From Bacteroidota bacterium (GTDB lineage: Bacteria; Bacteroidota; Bacteroidia; CAIKAF01): 15,587 nt of DNA. The stretch covers positions 1 through 15,587 of the forward strand of contig JAEZEQ010000072.1 of the NCBI GenBank assembly GCA_023432985.1. Direction: 5' to 3'. The position numbers and the translations under genes are program-made. Position 1 is the first letter of the stretch, and each line of letters opens with the position of its first letter. Under the pieces are notes generated by a model. It saw nothing but the letters and a program-made list of their open reading frames with translations, was not told where the DNA came from and did no database searches. Below are positions 1 through 7,378 of this stretch, in pieces.

Positions 1-162
1 ATGAAAAACGAATTTAAAGGAGGCCCTTTTTTAAATATTATATCTTATAATCCACAGACAAAAAAGTGGATTATGCTCGATGCATTTGTATATGCCCCGC
101 AATTCGAAAAACGCAACTATATGTTGCAGCTCGATTGCATACTGAGCGGTGCTGAACGCTGA
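1..162 (+). CDS. DUF4837-like protein, C-terminal end (5' partial)
   Basis: An open frame runs from base 1 to a TGA at 160-162 and encodes 53 residues. The stretch GGPFLNIISYNPQTKKW followed by AFVYAPQFEKRNYM and a short hydrophobic tail resembles, from memory, the C-terminal end of DUF4837 proteins. These are Bacteroidota lipoproteins that usually end with a GGPF...GFVYAP.(K)(K)R.Y...L pattern. The ATG at base 1 is probably an internal methionine, since family members are several hundred residues long. The function of DUF4837 is not known. The stop codon abuts the stop of the convergent gene on the other strand with no spacer. Assignment rests on about 45 residues, so it is moderate. Confidence 0.6.
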   Translation: MKNEFKGGPFLNIISYNPQTKKWIMLDAFVYAPQFEKRNYMLQLDCILSGAER

Positions 163-930
163 TTATTGAAAAATGGTATATCCGTACCAAATCTTAAGTT
201 CCTTCTGAAATAAGAAAAACTCTTTTTGACTATAGCCGCAATTGAGTATATAGATATTTTTACCGTCAAAATCGGGTATGGCCACTTGTGCAGTTTGTTT
301 TCCGGATTTATAATCGAATAAGTATACGATATGTTGTTCAGTTCCCAGAATGGCCAATTCATACCCGGGAATGCCGGTCCACTGTGGAGCAGACTCTATC
401 AGATTATCGGTTGTGCCGTTTAGTTTAATTGTACGTTTTTTCTTCCCTTTATAAATATGTATCTGCATATTTTCTACGAAAATAATTTCACCTTTTTTCG
501 GATTAAATGTGGCTCCGTATTGAGGATTATGGCCAAATTTCCGATCCGTAATCTGCAAGGTTTTCGGAATGCCTTGCTCATCGAGGAGGACTTGAAAACT
601 ACCTTCGTTATTATACAAAATTCCTTCCAAGATGTTTTTTTTCGGATTATACCAAAGGGAGCGCACATCCGCAGAGATTGGACCTTTATATATGACGGTA
701 TGTTCTGAATTAAATACCTCCAGGTCGAAATTTGCATTGCCTGCAAATACGGTATAGTATAAAGATTTAGAGGGATTAAAACAGAGTCCGGCTCCATTAT
801 TTCCGTTCGACTCATAATGCGATTCGAACTGCCCCCAATATCTTCCCTGAGAAGCAGGTATTTGCGCATTGCTGTGTAAGGGGGTGAATATGAGCAGTGA
901 AAGCAGAATTGTTGAGTATAAGTTTTTCAT
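163..930 (-). CDS. Exported protein of unknown function, 255 aa
   Basis: I do not recognise the family. The product starts with a clear Sec signal peptide (MKNLYSTILLSLLIFTPLHSNAQ, residues 1-23, probable cleavage after NAQ). It is therefore likely periplasmic or surface-exposed; there is no lipobox cysteine. The mature part is rich in short beta-type segments of the form hydrophobic-aromatic-hydrophobic separated by turns with N, G, K and P. It contains two FNPxK turns (FNPSK, FNPKK) and a YNPKK, spaced about 45 residues apart. This looks like a beta-propeller or WD-like fold, but that is inference. The ATG at 930 is preceded by a well-formed promoter (948-978). The gene converges on the DUF4837-like gene and is divergent from comF, so it is probably monocistronic. 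Confidence 0.75.
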   Translation of the reverse strand: MKNLYSTILLSLLIFTPLHSNAQIPASQGRYWGQFESHYESNGNNGAGLCFNPSKSLYYTVFAGNANFDLEVFNSEHTVIYKGPISADVRSLWYNPKKNILEGILYNNEGSFQVLLDEQGIPKTLQITDRKFGHNPQYGATFNPKKGEIIFVENMQIHIYKGKKKRTIKLNGTTDNLIESAPQWTGIPGYELAILGTEQHIVYLFDYKSGKQTAQVAIPDFDGKNIYILNCGYSQKEFFLFQKELKIWYGYTIFQ

Positions 931-947
931 AAGTATGGTGTTTTTTA

Positions 948-978
948 CAAAGGTAAACGAAAGTCGAAATGTATCAAA
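948..978 (-). promoter_or_regulatory. Promoter of the 255-aa exported protein gene
   Basis: Read on the minus strand, a TTTG (975-978) is followed after 19 bp by TACCTTTG (948-955). This matches the Bacteroidota TTTG-N19-TAnnTTTG arrangement exactly. The predicted transcription start is about 10 bp upstream of the ATG at 930. The element overlaps the region just upstream of comF, so the two divergent genes share this control region. Confidence 0.75.
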
Positions 979-984
979 TTATTG

Positions 985-992
985 TATATTTC
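985..992 (+). promoter_or_regulatory. Possible -7 element of comF
   Basis: TATATTTC lies 3 bp before ATG 996 and differs from TAnnTTTG only in the last base. I see no TTTG at the expected -33 distance. If it is used, transcription would begin at or next to ATG 996, or give a leader of about 12 bases for ATG 1011. Weak evidence. Confidence 0.3.
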
Positions 993-995
993 AAG

Positions 996-1673
996 ATGTG
1001 GAATTCCTTTATGCATATTCTGTTTCCCCGTGTTTGTATCACTTGCGGCGAAGTATTGTTGAAAGAAGAACGGCATTTATGTCTTACATGTTTTAGCGGT
1101 TTGCCGCAATTTTTATATCCCGCAGAATTTTATGTGATACGCGAATCTTTGCAGGGTAAAATCCTGTTTCAATCGGCATTTTCGTGGCTTAAATTCAATA
1201 AGGGCGGACATGTTCAGGAATTATTGCATCAGATTAAATATGGGGGAGATGTACTCCCTGCACAATGGGCCGGGCGACAAATGGCTGCTTATTGGCAAGA
1301 AAGCGGCTTAAGGAGAGAGATGGATTTTTTGGTGCCTGTGCCCATACATCCTCGGAAAAGAAGAGCAAGGGGATATAATCAGAGTGAAGAAATTGCCAAG
1401 GGATTTTCCGAAATCAGTGGAGTGGGTATATTGGAGCATGCGCTGGACAGAACCATTCACAGCAGTTCGAATACCCTTAGCAATCGTTGGGAAAGAGCCG
1501 AGAAAATGAAAGAAGTTTTTAGCGCAAATGCATTCAATGACCTGACAGGAAGGAGAATAGGCTTGATAGACGATGTGCTGACCACCGGGGCAACTATAGA
1601 GGCTTGTGCCAAAATATTATGGGAAAAAGGAATAAGCGAATTAAATGTTTTGACATTGGCAAGGACGGTCTGA
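996..1673 (+). CDS. comF: ComF family protein (phosphoribosyltransferase-like, competence)
   Basis: This is a ComF-type protein: an N-terminal four-cysteine zinc finger (C14, C17, C29, C32, as CITC and CLTC) followed by a phosphoribosyltransferase-fold domain. The conserved KYGGD and RARGYNQS segments are present, as is the PRPP-loop motif IGLIDDVLTTGATI (residues 188-201 from the start used here). In naturally competent bacteria ComF helps internalised single-stranded DNA enter the cytoplasm; many non-competent bacteria keep it. I chose ATG 996 because MWNSFMHILFPRVC matches the usual start of Bacteroidota ComF (helix, then FPRxC). An in-frame ATG at 969 lies inside the divergent promoter region, and ATG 1011 would cut into the helix. 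Length 225 aa is normal. It ends about 100 bp before the reductase gene, which has its own promoter. Confidence 0.88.
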   Translation: MWNSFMHILFPRVCITCGEVLLKEERHLCLTCFSGLPQFLYPAEFYVIRESLQGKILFQSAFSWLKFNKGGHVQELLHQIKYGGDVLPAQWAGRQMAAYWQESGLRREMDFLVPVPIHPRKRRARGYNQSEEIAKGFSEISGVGILEHALDRTIHSSSNTLSNRWERAEKMKEVFSANAFNDLTGRRIGLIDDVLTTGATIEACAKILWEKGISELNVLTLARTV

Positions 1674-1763
1674 TTTTTTTTGATTGCTAAAAGAAAACTA
1701 CGCTTAAATAAGGAAAGTCCTGTTTATTTTATCTTAATATTTTTCTTCCTGTTTTCGGAAAAG

Positions 1764-1771
1764 TATCTTTG
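1764..1771 (+). promoter_or_regulatory. -7 element upstream of the fRMsr gene
   Basis: TATCTTTG is an exact match to the Bacteroidota -7 element TAnnTTTG. It ends only 4 bp before the ATG at 1776. A T-run (1739-1745), but no clear TTTG, occupies the -33 position. This placement predicts a leaderless or nearly leaderless mRNA and supports ATG 1776 as the start. Confidence 0.6.
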
Positions 1772-1775
1772 TAGG

Positions 1776-2228
1776 ATGAAGCAGGAAAAATATGCCTTAG
1801 TTCGGAAAAATGCCGAAGCTTTACTCAGTTCAGAAAAAGATCTTATTGCCAATTTAGCCAATATATCGGCCTTATTGAAAGAGCATTTCGATTTTTGGTG
1901 GGTGGGATTTTATTTGGTTAAAGGCGATCAATTGGTATTGGGTCCCTTTCAGGGTCCTATTGCCTGTACGCGCATCGGATTTGGAAAAGGTGTTTGCGGT
2001 AAAGCCTGGGAGCAAAAGCAAAGCATTATAGTGCCGGATGTACATGCTTTCGAGGGACATATAGCCTGTAATTCAGAGTCGAACAGCGAATTGGTAATTC
2101 CCATTTTTTACCGGGGAGAAGTGAAGGCTGTTTTGGATATAGACAGCAGAGAATTTAACCATTTTGACGAAACAGATCAGGAGGAAATGGAGCAACTTTG
2201 TGTACAGTTAAGCAACTTTTTCGCATGA
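1776..2228 (+). CDS. msrC: Free methionine-(R)-sulfoxide reductase (GAF domain)
   Basis: The 150-residue product is a single GAF domain of the fRMsr (YebR/MsrC) type, a cytosolic enzyme that reduces free methionine-R-sulfoxide with thioredoxin. All three family cysteines are visible: C64 in IACTRIGFGKGVCG, C74 in the same block, and C98 in GHIACNSESNSE. The DVHAFEGHIAC block and the VLDIDS strand are diagnostic. The frame is open upstream to 1680, but that extension is AT-rich and contains the promoter; ATG 1776 matches the family length and N-terminus. The stop overlaps the next ATG (ATGA, 2225-2228), so the downstream lipoprotein gene is probably translated by coupling. Confidence 0.93.
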   Translation: MKQEKYALVRKNAEALLSSEKDLIANLANISALLKEHFDFWWVGFYLVKGDQLVLGPFQGPIACTRIGFGKGVCGKAWEQKQSIIVPDVHAFEGHIACNSESNSELVIPIFYRGEVKAVLDIDSREFNHFDETDQEEMEQLCVQLSNFFA

Positions 2229-3847
2229 AAAAATCAGAAATTTATATATTTCTTATTTCGGGTTTTATCCTCGCCGGATGTGCGAAAATAGTTCCTCTTT
2301 CGGGGGGAGATCAGGATAGAACAGCCCCCAGGATCAAGAAAGCAAGTCCCGATACCTTTGCAACCGGATTTACCGGAGATGAAATAAAAATCCAATTCGA
2401 CGAGTATATAAGTCTCGATGACCCTACGCGGAATATATTGTTTTCGCCTTCCCTGGAAAATGAGCCCAAGATTGTGGCCCAACCCAAAGGCATAAGTATA
2501 AAATTAAACGAAAAATTAAAGCCCAATACTACCTATACCGTACGTCTTCAGCAAGCCATTAAAGATTTGAATGAGGGGAATTTATTGCAGAACGAGTATT
2601 TTGTATTTTCTACCGGAGACCATATAGATTCGGGTAAGGTGGTGGGATTGGTTTTGCAGTACGACGATAATGCGCCGGTAAAAGATGTAATGGTTGGACT
2701 ATATCCGGTTTCTGTTCCGCATAGTGAAATCAGAAAAACCAAGCCCGAATTTTGGACGCGCACGCAGGCAGACGGGAGTTTTGAAATCCCTTTTGTGCGC
2801 AAGGACAGTTTTCATATTTATGCCATCAAAGAAGAGGATAATTCCTTTATGTATGACAGGGAGGGCGAGTCTATAGCCTTTTTGGAACAAGCCTTGCGTT
2901 CGGACAGCTTAATAATGCATCAGCTTTTTTTATTCAGTGCAAAAGATGATTCCTTGAAATTGCTGAAATCGAAATATTATGGCGACAACCGATTTTCGTT
3001 CACATTCAGCAAGCCCTTAAAGCAAATTGAAGTCAGCATGCAGGATTCTCTGGGCAAGGTTGATTTTGTTTCGAGTATGCCCGGCACCGATTCGCTGGTC
3101 GTATGGTCTAAAAATGCTTCCTCGGCCGATGTGTCCTTTTTTATACAATCCGAAGAATTTAGCGATACCCTTCGTTTGAAAATGCGTGAGCCCAAACGTA
3201 TGAAAAGCAAGAAGCTCGATGTGGCAGTGCTCTATCCTTCGCCGAGTATGGAAATGAGTCTATACGACACCCTCGCACTTCAATTTAACGAACCGGTTTT
3301 GGTGACCGATAGCGCAATGGTTCAACTGAAAACAGATAGCATTCCTGTGCCTTTCCGCCTATTCCCCGATCCTAAAAGTCCCCTTCGTTTGCTCTTGCAT
3401 TTTAAGCCGCTGGGGGGACGAAAATATGATTTGAATATAGAAAAGGGTGCTTTTGTGAAGTTTAGTAAAAGTGATAGCTTAGACAGTTTAAGCTTACACT
3501 TTGGATTTTTGAGAGAGAGCGACTATTCCGAGCTCGAAATCCGACTTCGTAATTTGCCAGAAAAAGGACCTTGGATTGTAAGTTTAACAAAAGATAAGAA
3601 AGTAGTTTATAAAGCCAGTTTGAGCGAGGGCGATACGGTGTTGAAAGTTAGTAGATTAGCCCCCGGAGGCTATGGTTTACAGGCCTTTGTAGACAGGGAT
3701 AATAACGGGGTAATCAGTCCGGGCGATTTCGACACGCGTAAAGTTCCGGAGCGCTTGTATATCTTGCAAAAGGGGCTAACCATTCGCAGGGGATTCGATC
3801 AAAAAACAATTTGGGATTTTGACACAAAACAGATGCGTGGAAAATAG
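2225..3847 (+). CDS. Ig-like (Big_5/SbsA) domain lipoprotein
   Basis: The 540-residue product has a lipoprotein signal peptide with lipobox LAGC (lipidated Cys19), so it is anchored in the envelope. Residues about 30-120 resemble the SbsA Ig-like (Big_5) domain: TAPRIKKASP at the start, IKIQFDEYISL in the middle, and KPNTTYTVRL...FVFSTG at the end. Later segments (for example LYDTLALQFNEPV) suggest further beta-sandwich repeats. The C-terminus carries DRDNNGVISPGD, an acidic loop like those that bind calcium. This domain order is common in Bacteroidota proteins annotated simply as Ig-like domain-containing; no role is established. ATG 2225 is preferred over an ATG at 2198 because it gives a standard signal peptide. 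It overlaps the reductase stop. Confidence 0.85.
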   Translation: MKKSEIYIFLISGFILAGCAKIVPLSGGDQDRTAPRIKKASPDTFATGFTGDEIKIQFDEYISLDDPTRNILFSPSLENEPKIVAQPKGISIKLNEKLKPNTTYTVRLQQAIKDLNEGNLLQNEYFVFSTGDHIDSGKVVGLVLQYDDNAPVKDVMVGLYPVSVPHSEIRKTKPEFWTRTQADGSFEIPFVRKDSFHIYAIKEEDNSFMYDREGESIAFLEQALRSDSLIMHQLFLFSAKDDSLKLLKSKYYGDNRFSFTFSKPLKQIEVSMQDSLGKVDFVSSMPGTDSLVVWSKNASSADVSFFIQSEEFSDTLRLKMREPKRMKSKKLDVAVLYPSPSMEMSLYDTLALQFNEPVLVTDSAMVQLKTDSIPVPFRLFPDPKSPLRLLLHFKPLGGRKYDLNIEKGAFVKFSKSDSLDSLSLHFGFLRESDYSELEIRLRNLPEKGPWIVSLTKDKKVVYKASLSEGDTVLKVSRLAPGGYGLQAFVDRDNNGVISPGDFDTRKVPERLYILQKGLTIRRGFDQKTIWDFDTKQMRGK

Positions 3848-3854
3848 TGGATAT

Positions 3855-3884
3855 TTTGTTGCAGATGCTTTTTTATTATACTTG
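3855..3884 (+). promoter_or_regulatory. Promoter of the TetR-family gene
   Basis: TTTG (3855-3858) is followed after 18 bp by TATACTTG (3877-3884), one mismatch from TAnnTTTG. The predicted leader is about 20-25 bases before ATG 3914. The short intergenic stretch 3848-3913 holds nothing else that I can identify. Confidence 0.5.
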
Positions 3885-3913
3885 CAATTGATAACACTAA
3901 CTAATTAACACAC

Positions 3914-4570
3914 ATGGGAAGAAAACCTTTACCCAAAGCCCGAAGTTTGAATGTGGATAAGCGCAATGCTTGGCTGAAAATTATTTTTCCATATTTCAGT
4001 AAGCACGGATTTTCCGATGTAAAAATGGATCAATTATCGAATTTGGTTGGTGTAAGTAAGGCCACTTTCTACAAGCATTTTATTTCCAAGGAAGATTTGA
4101 TTCAGACCTTATTGAAATCTAAAATGGACGAGATTTCCATTGCCATTCCCGTTTTATCCGATTCGCAATATACCTATCAGGAGCGTTATTTAAAATCTAC
4201 CGAATTGTCGTGTATTGCCATCGCCGGATTATCGAATATATTTTTATCCGATTTAAAGAGAGAATTTCCATTATTGCATGCCGAGTTGGAGTTTTTCAGA
4301 GCTCAGCTTCTAGAGCAGGTTACGGCATTTTATAAAGAGGCACAGAAGGATGGTTTTTTACGAAAAGACATTGATGTGCGCGTGTTGACTATGACCGAAG
4401 ATGTGGTATATGCTGCGGCTTCGGATCCGGATTTTTTGATACGTTATAATACCACCATAGAGGAGTTTTTGATTAAATATTTTCATATGCGTTCATTGGC
4501 AACATTGAGCAATTATACAGAAGAGACTTCTCAATTCTTTTCAAATCTAATAGGCAAGTTAGGCGTCTGA
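3914..4570 (+). CDS. TetR/AcrR-family transcriptional regulator
   Basis: The 218-residue product has a TetR-type N-terminal DNA-binding domain. The helix-turn-helix covers roughly residues 38-57 (MDQLSNLVGVSKATFYKHF), followed by the typical SKEDLIQTLL helix. The C-terminal 150 residues are a helical ligand or dimer domain without a recognisable ligand signature. It opens with MGRKPLPKAR, a basic arm of the kind seen in Bacteroidota members. The gene precedes the LytS/LytTR pair on the same strand by 80 bp. Regulation of itself or of the kinase operon is plausible, and an inverted repeat sits in that gap, but the target is not shown by the sequence. Length is normal for the family. Confidence 0.9.
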   Translation: MGRKPLPKARSLNVDKRNAWLKIIFPYFSKHGFSDVKMDQLSNLVGVSKATFYKHFISKEDLIQTLLKSKMDEISIAIPVLSDSQYTYQERYLKSTELSCIAIAGLSNIFLSDLKREFPLLHAELEFFRAQLLEQVTAFYKEAQKDGFLRKDIDVRVLTMTEDVVYAAASDPDFLIRYNTTIEEFLIKYFHMRSLATLSNYTEETSQFFSNLIGKLGV

Positions 4571-4577
4571 ATAAACT

Positions 4578-4637
4578 AATCGACATTTCTCTTCTTTTTG
4601 TCTAATTTTATTCCCGGGAATCGATCTTATGTCGATT
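4578..4637. repeat. Inverted repeat flanking a palindrome, upstream of the kinase gene
   Basis: AATCGACAT (4578-4586) is repeated exactly in inverted orientation as ATGTCGATT (4629-4637), with 42 bp between the arms. The spacer contains the perfect 10-bp palindrome TTCCCGGGAA (4611-4620). The whole sits between the TetR stop and the kinase ATG at 4651. No TAnnTTTG promoter is evident here. It could be an operator for TetR or LytTR, or an RNA structure near the kinase start. Confidence 0.5.
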
Positions 4638-4650
4638 TTTGCATAGATAA

Positions 4651-5709
4651 ATGGCAAACAGAAGCATACAATATCTAACATCGAGGCTGGCCCGGAATAT
4701 ATATTTTTGGGTTATTTTTATGGCGATTCAGGTATTGACCTTTGTGCGCGAGGAAAACAGCGTCATTGTCAGCCTGGAATATTTTTTCGTAAATCTGGTT
4801 ATCAGCATACTTATTGCGGCCATGGTTTATGCCAATAATTTCTTTTTCATTCCTCGTTTTTTCGATAAGAAGGCCTATTTTCTTTATCTGATTTGTATTC
4901 TGGCCTGGTTGCTGATTAGTTCGCTCGGACTGCAGGAAGCCTATCATTTTCTCTTTTCATTGTTTCCGCACATTTATACAACGAATACGGGCGAAATTGT
5001 ACATATCAGTTATCTCGAAGTCCTGTTTGTAAACGCATTATTTTTAATTGGATTTATGTTGGCAAAATTTGCCAATGATTATTTCAGCAGTGAGGAGCGT
5101 TTGCGCAGTATAGAGCGAAAGCAAATAGAGAGCGAGTTGAATTTTCTAAAGGCACAAATCAATCCGCATTTTTTATTCAATACCCTAAACAGCATCTATG
5201 CTTTATCTTTAAAAAAGTCGGATGAAGCGCCTGAAGTAGTTTTGAAATTAAGCGATTTGCTGCGCTATATGCTCTATGAATGCGAAACAGAATCTATTCT
5301 ACTCGAGAAGGAACTGCATGTTTTGCGGAGTTATATAGAGTTAGAAAAAATCAGGCTTAAGGATAAAAATGCCATCAGCATTGCAGTTGAGGGCGATCCT
5401 GCGGGCAAGTTTATGGCTCCTTTATTGTGGATTCCCTTTGTGGAAAATGCGATAAAACATGGATTAAACACGCGTGCTTCGGATGGTTATGTGCGCATTC
5501 ATATACAAATAAGCGAGCAGGAAATAAGCTTTCGTTGCGAGAATAATTACAGTCCGGTTCAAAGCGCTGGAAATCGGGTTGGGGGAATAGGGATAGAGAA
5601 TACCCGTAAGCGGCTTGCGCTGATTTATCCCAACAGGCATCAGCTTCAGCTGTGCGATGAAAATCAAATCTTTTCCGTTACTTTAATCATACAAAATACA
5701 AACCGATGA
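4651..5709 (+). CDS. LytS-type sensor histidine kinase, membrane-bound
   Basis: The 352-residue kinase has four predicted membrane segments (about residues 17-31, 44-62, 76-93 and 121-138) followed by a short linker. The cytoplasmic His_kinase (PF06580-type) domain carries the phospho-accepting H173 in AQINPHFLFNTLNSIYAL. An HATPase domain follows, with N-box ENAIKHG (N266) and G-box GGIGIENT (311-318). There is no separate extracellular sensor domain, so the signal is probably sensed in or at the membrane. The gene overlaps its response regulator by ATGA (5706-5709), which shows that the two form a pair. The family includes LytS, YpdA and BtsS. The signal is unknown. Confidence 0.94.
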   Translation: MANRSIQYLTSRLARNIYFWVIFMAIQVLTFVREENSVIVSLEYFFVNLVISILIAAMVYANNFFFIPRFFDKKAYFLYLICILAWLLISSLGLQEAYHFLFSLFPHIYTTNTGEIVHISYLEVLFVNALFLIGFMLAKFANDYFSSEERLRSIERKQIESELNFLKAQINPHFLFNTLNSIYALSLKKSDEAPEVVLKLSDLLRYMLYECETESILLEKELHVLRSYIELEKIRLKDKNAISIAVEGDPAGKFMAPLLWIPFVENAIKHGLNTRASDGYVRIHIQISEQEISFRCENNYSPVQSAGNRVGGIGIENTRKRLALIYPNRHQLQLCDENQIFSVTLIIQNTNR

Positions 5710-6422
5710 TACGTTGTTTAATTGTTGACGATGAGCCATTAGCGGCCGATATTGTAGAATCATTCGTACAAAAAGTTCCCGATTTGCACCTGGTAGCCAA
5801 GCTAAACACAGCCGGCGATGCCTATGCATGTATAAAATCGGAGCAAGTAGATTTGATTTTTTTAGATATTCAAATGCCTGAGATTAATGGGTTAGACTTA
5901 TTAAAGAGTATACGTAATCCGCCTTTGGTTATTTTTACCACTGCATTTCCGAATTTTGCGCTGGAGTCCTACGAAATAGATGCGGCCGATTATCTACTGA
6001 AGCCGGTTTCTTTCGAGCGTTTTATACGTGCGGTAGAAAAGGCAAAAGAAAGGCTGAGTGGTCGATTGGAGGCTGATTCCGGGTCTGCCGATGATGCCCC
6101 CGATTACATATTTGTAAAGGCCGACGGCAAACATGTGCGCATTATATTAAATGAAATTTATTATGTGGAAGGGCTTAAAGATTATGTAGTCATACATCTT
6201 AAAGACAGTCGTATTATCACACATAATACCATGAAGAATATAGAGGCTTTATTGATGAAAAATGAGCATTTTATCCGCATACATCGCTCCTATATAATCA
6301 ATCTGAATTTTGTGAAAGAAATAGAAGGCAATAGTTTCCGCATTAAGGATGAATTATTGACCATTGGAACAACTTTCAAGGAAGAGGTGCAACAGAAATT
6401 AGAGAAACATAGATTCAATTAG
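5706..6422 (+). CDS. LytTR-family response regulator
   Basis: The 238-residue product has an N-terminal receiver domain with acidic pocket D8/D9, phosphorylation site D54 (FLDIQMP), switch residue T78/T79 and K99 (LLKP). It is followed by a LytTR DNA-binding domain (about residues 134-233) with the family hallmarks IYYVEGLKDYV and FIRIHRSYIINL. The partner kinase is encoded immediately upstream with an ATGA overlap. LytTR proteins bind imperfect direct repeats; I did not find a convincing pair nearby. The epimerase gene begins one base after the stop and is probably cotranscribed. Confidence 0.95.
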   Translation: MIRCLIVDDEPLAADIVESFVQKVPDLHLVAKLNTAGDAYACIKSEQVDLIFLDIQMPEINGLDLLKSIRNPPLVIFTTAFPNFALESYEIDAADYLLKPVSFERFIRAVEKAKERLSGRLEADSGSADDAPDYIFVKADGKHVRIILNEIYYVEGLKDYVVIHLKDSRIITHNTMKNIEALLMKNEHFIRIHRSYIINLNFVKEIEGNSFRIKDELLTIGTTFKEEVQQKLEKHRFN

Positions 6423-6423
6423 A

Positions 6424-7326
6424 ATGAGAATATTAGTTGCCGGTGCAAACGGCATGGTAGGAAATGCCTTGATAGAATCGTTATTGCAAAAGGGTTTTGA
6501 TGTGGCGACCTTAACCCGAAACAAGTATACGCGTGTTGGGGTGGAATCTTTTCTGTGGAATCCGGACAGAGGCGAATTGGATAGCAAATCATTCGATGGG
6601 GTTGATATACTCATTAATTTGGCGGGAGAGAATGTGGGGGCAAAGCGGTGGACGAAAAAGCGCAAGCAACAATTACGCCATTCGCGCATAGAGAGCAGCG
6701 GTTTATTGTATAGAGAATGGGAGAAAACGGGAAAAAAGCTGCAAGCATATATTACGGCTTCGGGTGTTTCGTATTATGGTTCGGTCAGTCGCGATAAAGC
6801 ATTTGTGGAGGAGGATTTGCCCGGTTCGGATTTTCTGGCTCAATTGAGCGTAGATTGGGAAGAGGCTGCCGATTTGTTTCAGACCAAGGCAAAAAGGCTT
6901 ATCAAAATGCGTATGCCTATGGTACTAAGCAATAAGGGCGGCGCTATAGTCAAACTGCTTGGCACGATGAAATATGGTCCGGCCGTTATAATGGGAAATG
7001 GTGCCCAATATATGCCCTGGATACATATAGATGATTTGGTTGGGGCTATACTTTTTTTTATAGAAAATGAGCAAAGTAAGGGGGTGTACAATATAAGTGC
7101 CGATACATGTCCGACCAATGCCGAATTTATGAGAAGCTTGGGGCGCATAATGAATCGCCCTGCGCTTAAGATTCCCGCATTTGCGATGAAATGGATACTT
7201 GGCGAAATGCATATCATGCTGTTGGAAGGTTCGCCCGTAAGTAATCATAAATTGAAATCGGACGGATTCCATTTTCATTTTAATGAGATCGAAACGGCAC
7301 TGAAACATGTACTTAAAAGCGAATGA
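6424..7326 (+). CDS. TIGR01777-family NAD(P)-dependent epimerase (SDR39U1-like)
   Basis: The 300-residue product is an extended short-chain dehydrogenase. The dinucleotide-binding loop GANGMVG is at residues 7-13, NLAGENVGAKRW at 65-76, and SGVSYYG, the active-site region, at 114-119. WIHIDDL (199-205) is typical of TIGR01777, and the C-terminal segment with LEGSPVSNHKL corresponds to DUF1731. The physiological substrate of this family is not established. The gene starts one base after the LytTR regulator stop (TAGAATG), so it probably belongs to the kinase-regulator transcript. It ends just inside the promoter of the next gene. Confidence 0.93.
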   Translation: MRILVAGANGMVGNALIESLLQKGFDVATLTRNKYTRVGVESFLWNPDRGELDSKSFDGVDILINLAGENVGAKRWTKKRKQQLRHSRIESSGLLYREWEKTGKKLQAYITASGVSYYGSVSRDKAFVEEDLPGSDFLAQLSVDWEEAADLFQTKAKRLIKMRMPMVLSNKGGAIVKLLGTMKYGPAVIMGNGAQYMPWIHIDDLVGAILFFIENEQSKGVYNISADTCPTNAEFMRSLGRIMNRPALKIPAFAMKWILGEMHIMLLEGSPVSNHKLKSDGFHFHFNEIETALKHVLKSE

Positions 7327-7329
7327 TTT

Positions 7330-7361
7330 TTTGCAGAAAGCATGGTTTTTTATTAAATTTG
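7330..7361 (+). promoter_or_regulatory. Promoter of the alpha/beta hydrolase gene
   Basis: TTTG (7330-7333) and TAAATTTG (7354-7361) are separated by 20 bp, an exact -7 match in the Bacteroidota pattern. The predicted start is about 12 bp before ATG 7379. The -33 element lies 4 bp past the stop of the preceding gene. This argues against an upstream ATG at 7307 as the hydrolase start. Confidence 0.7.
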
Positions 7362-7378
7362 GGCAACTCAATAATCAC

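Noticed and set aside
1680..1775. An in-frame extension of the msrC gene giving a hydrophobic N-terminus that resembles a signal peptide
   Set aside because: The family is cytosolic and about 150 residues long. The extension is AT-rich, contains the exact -7 element at 1764-1771 and has no match to the family N-terminus.
7307..7378. An upstream ATG adding 24 residues to the alpha/beta hydrolase
   Set aside because: It overlaps the epimerase gene, spans an exact promoter and displaces the signal peptide.
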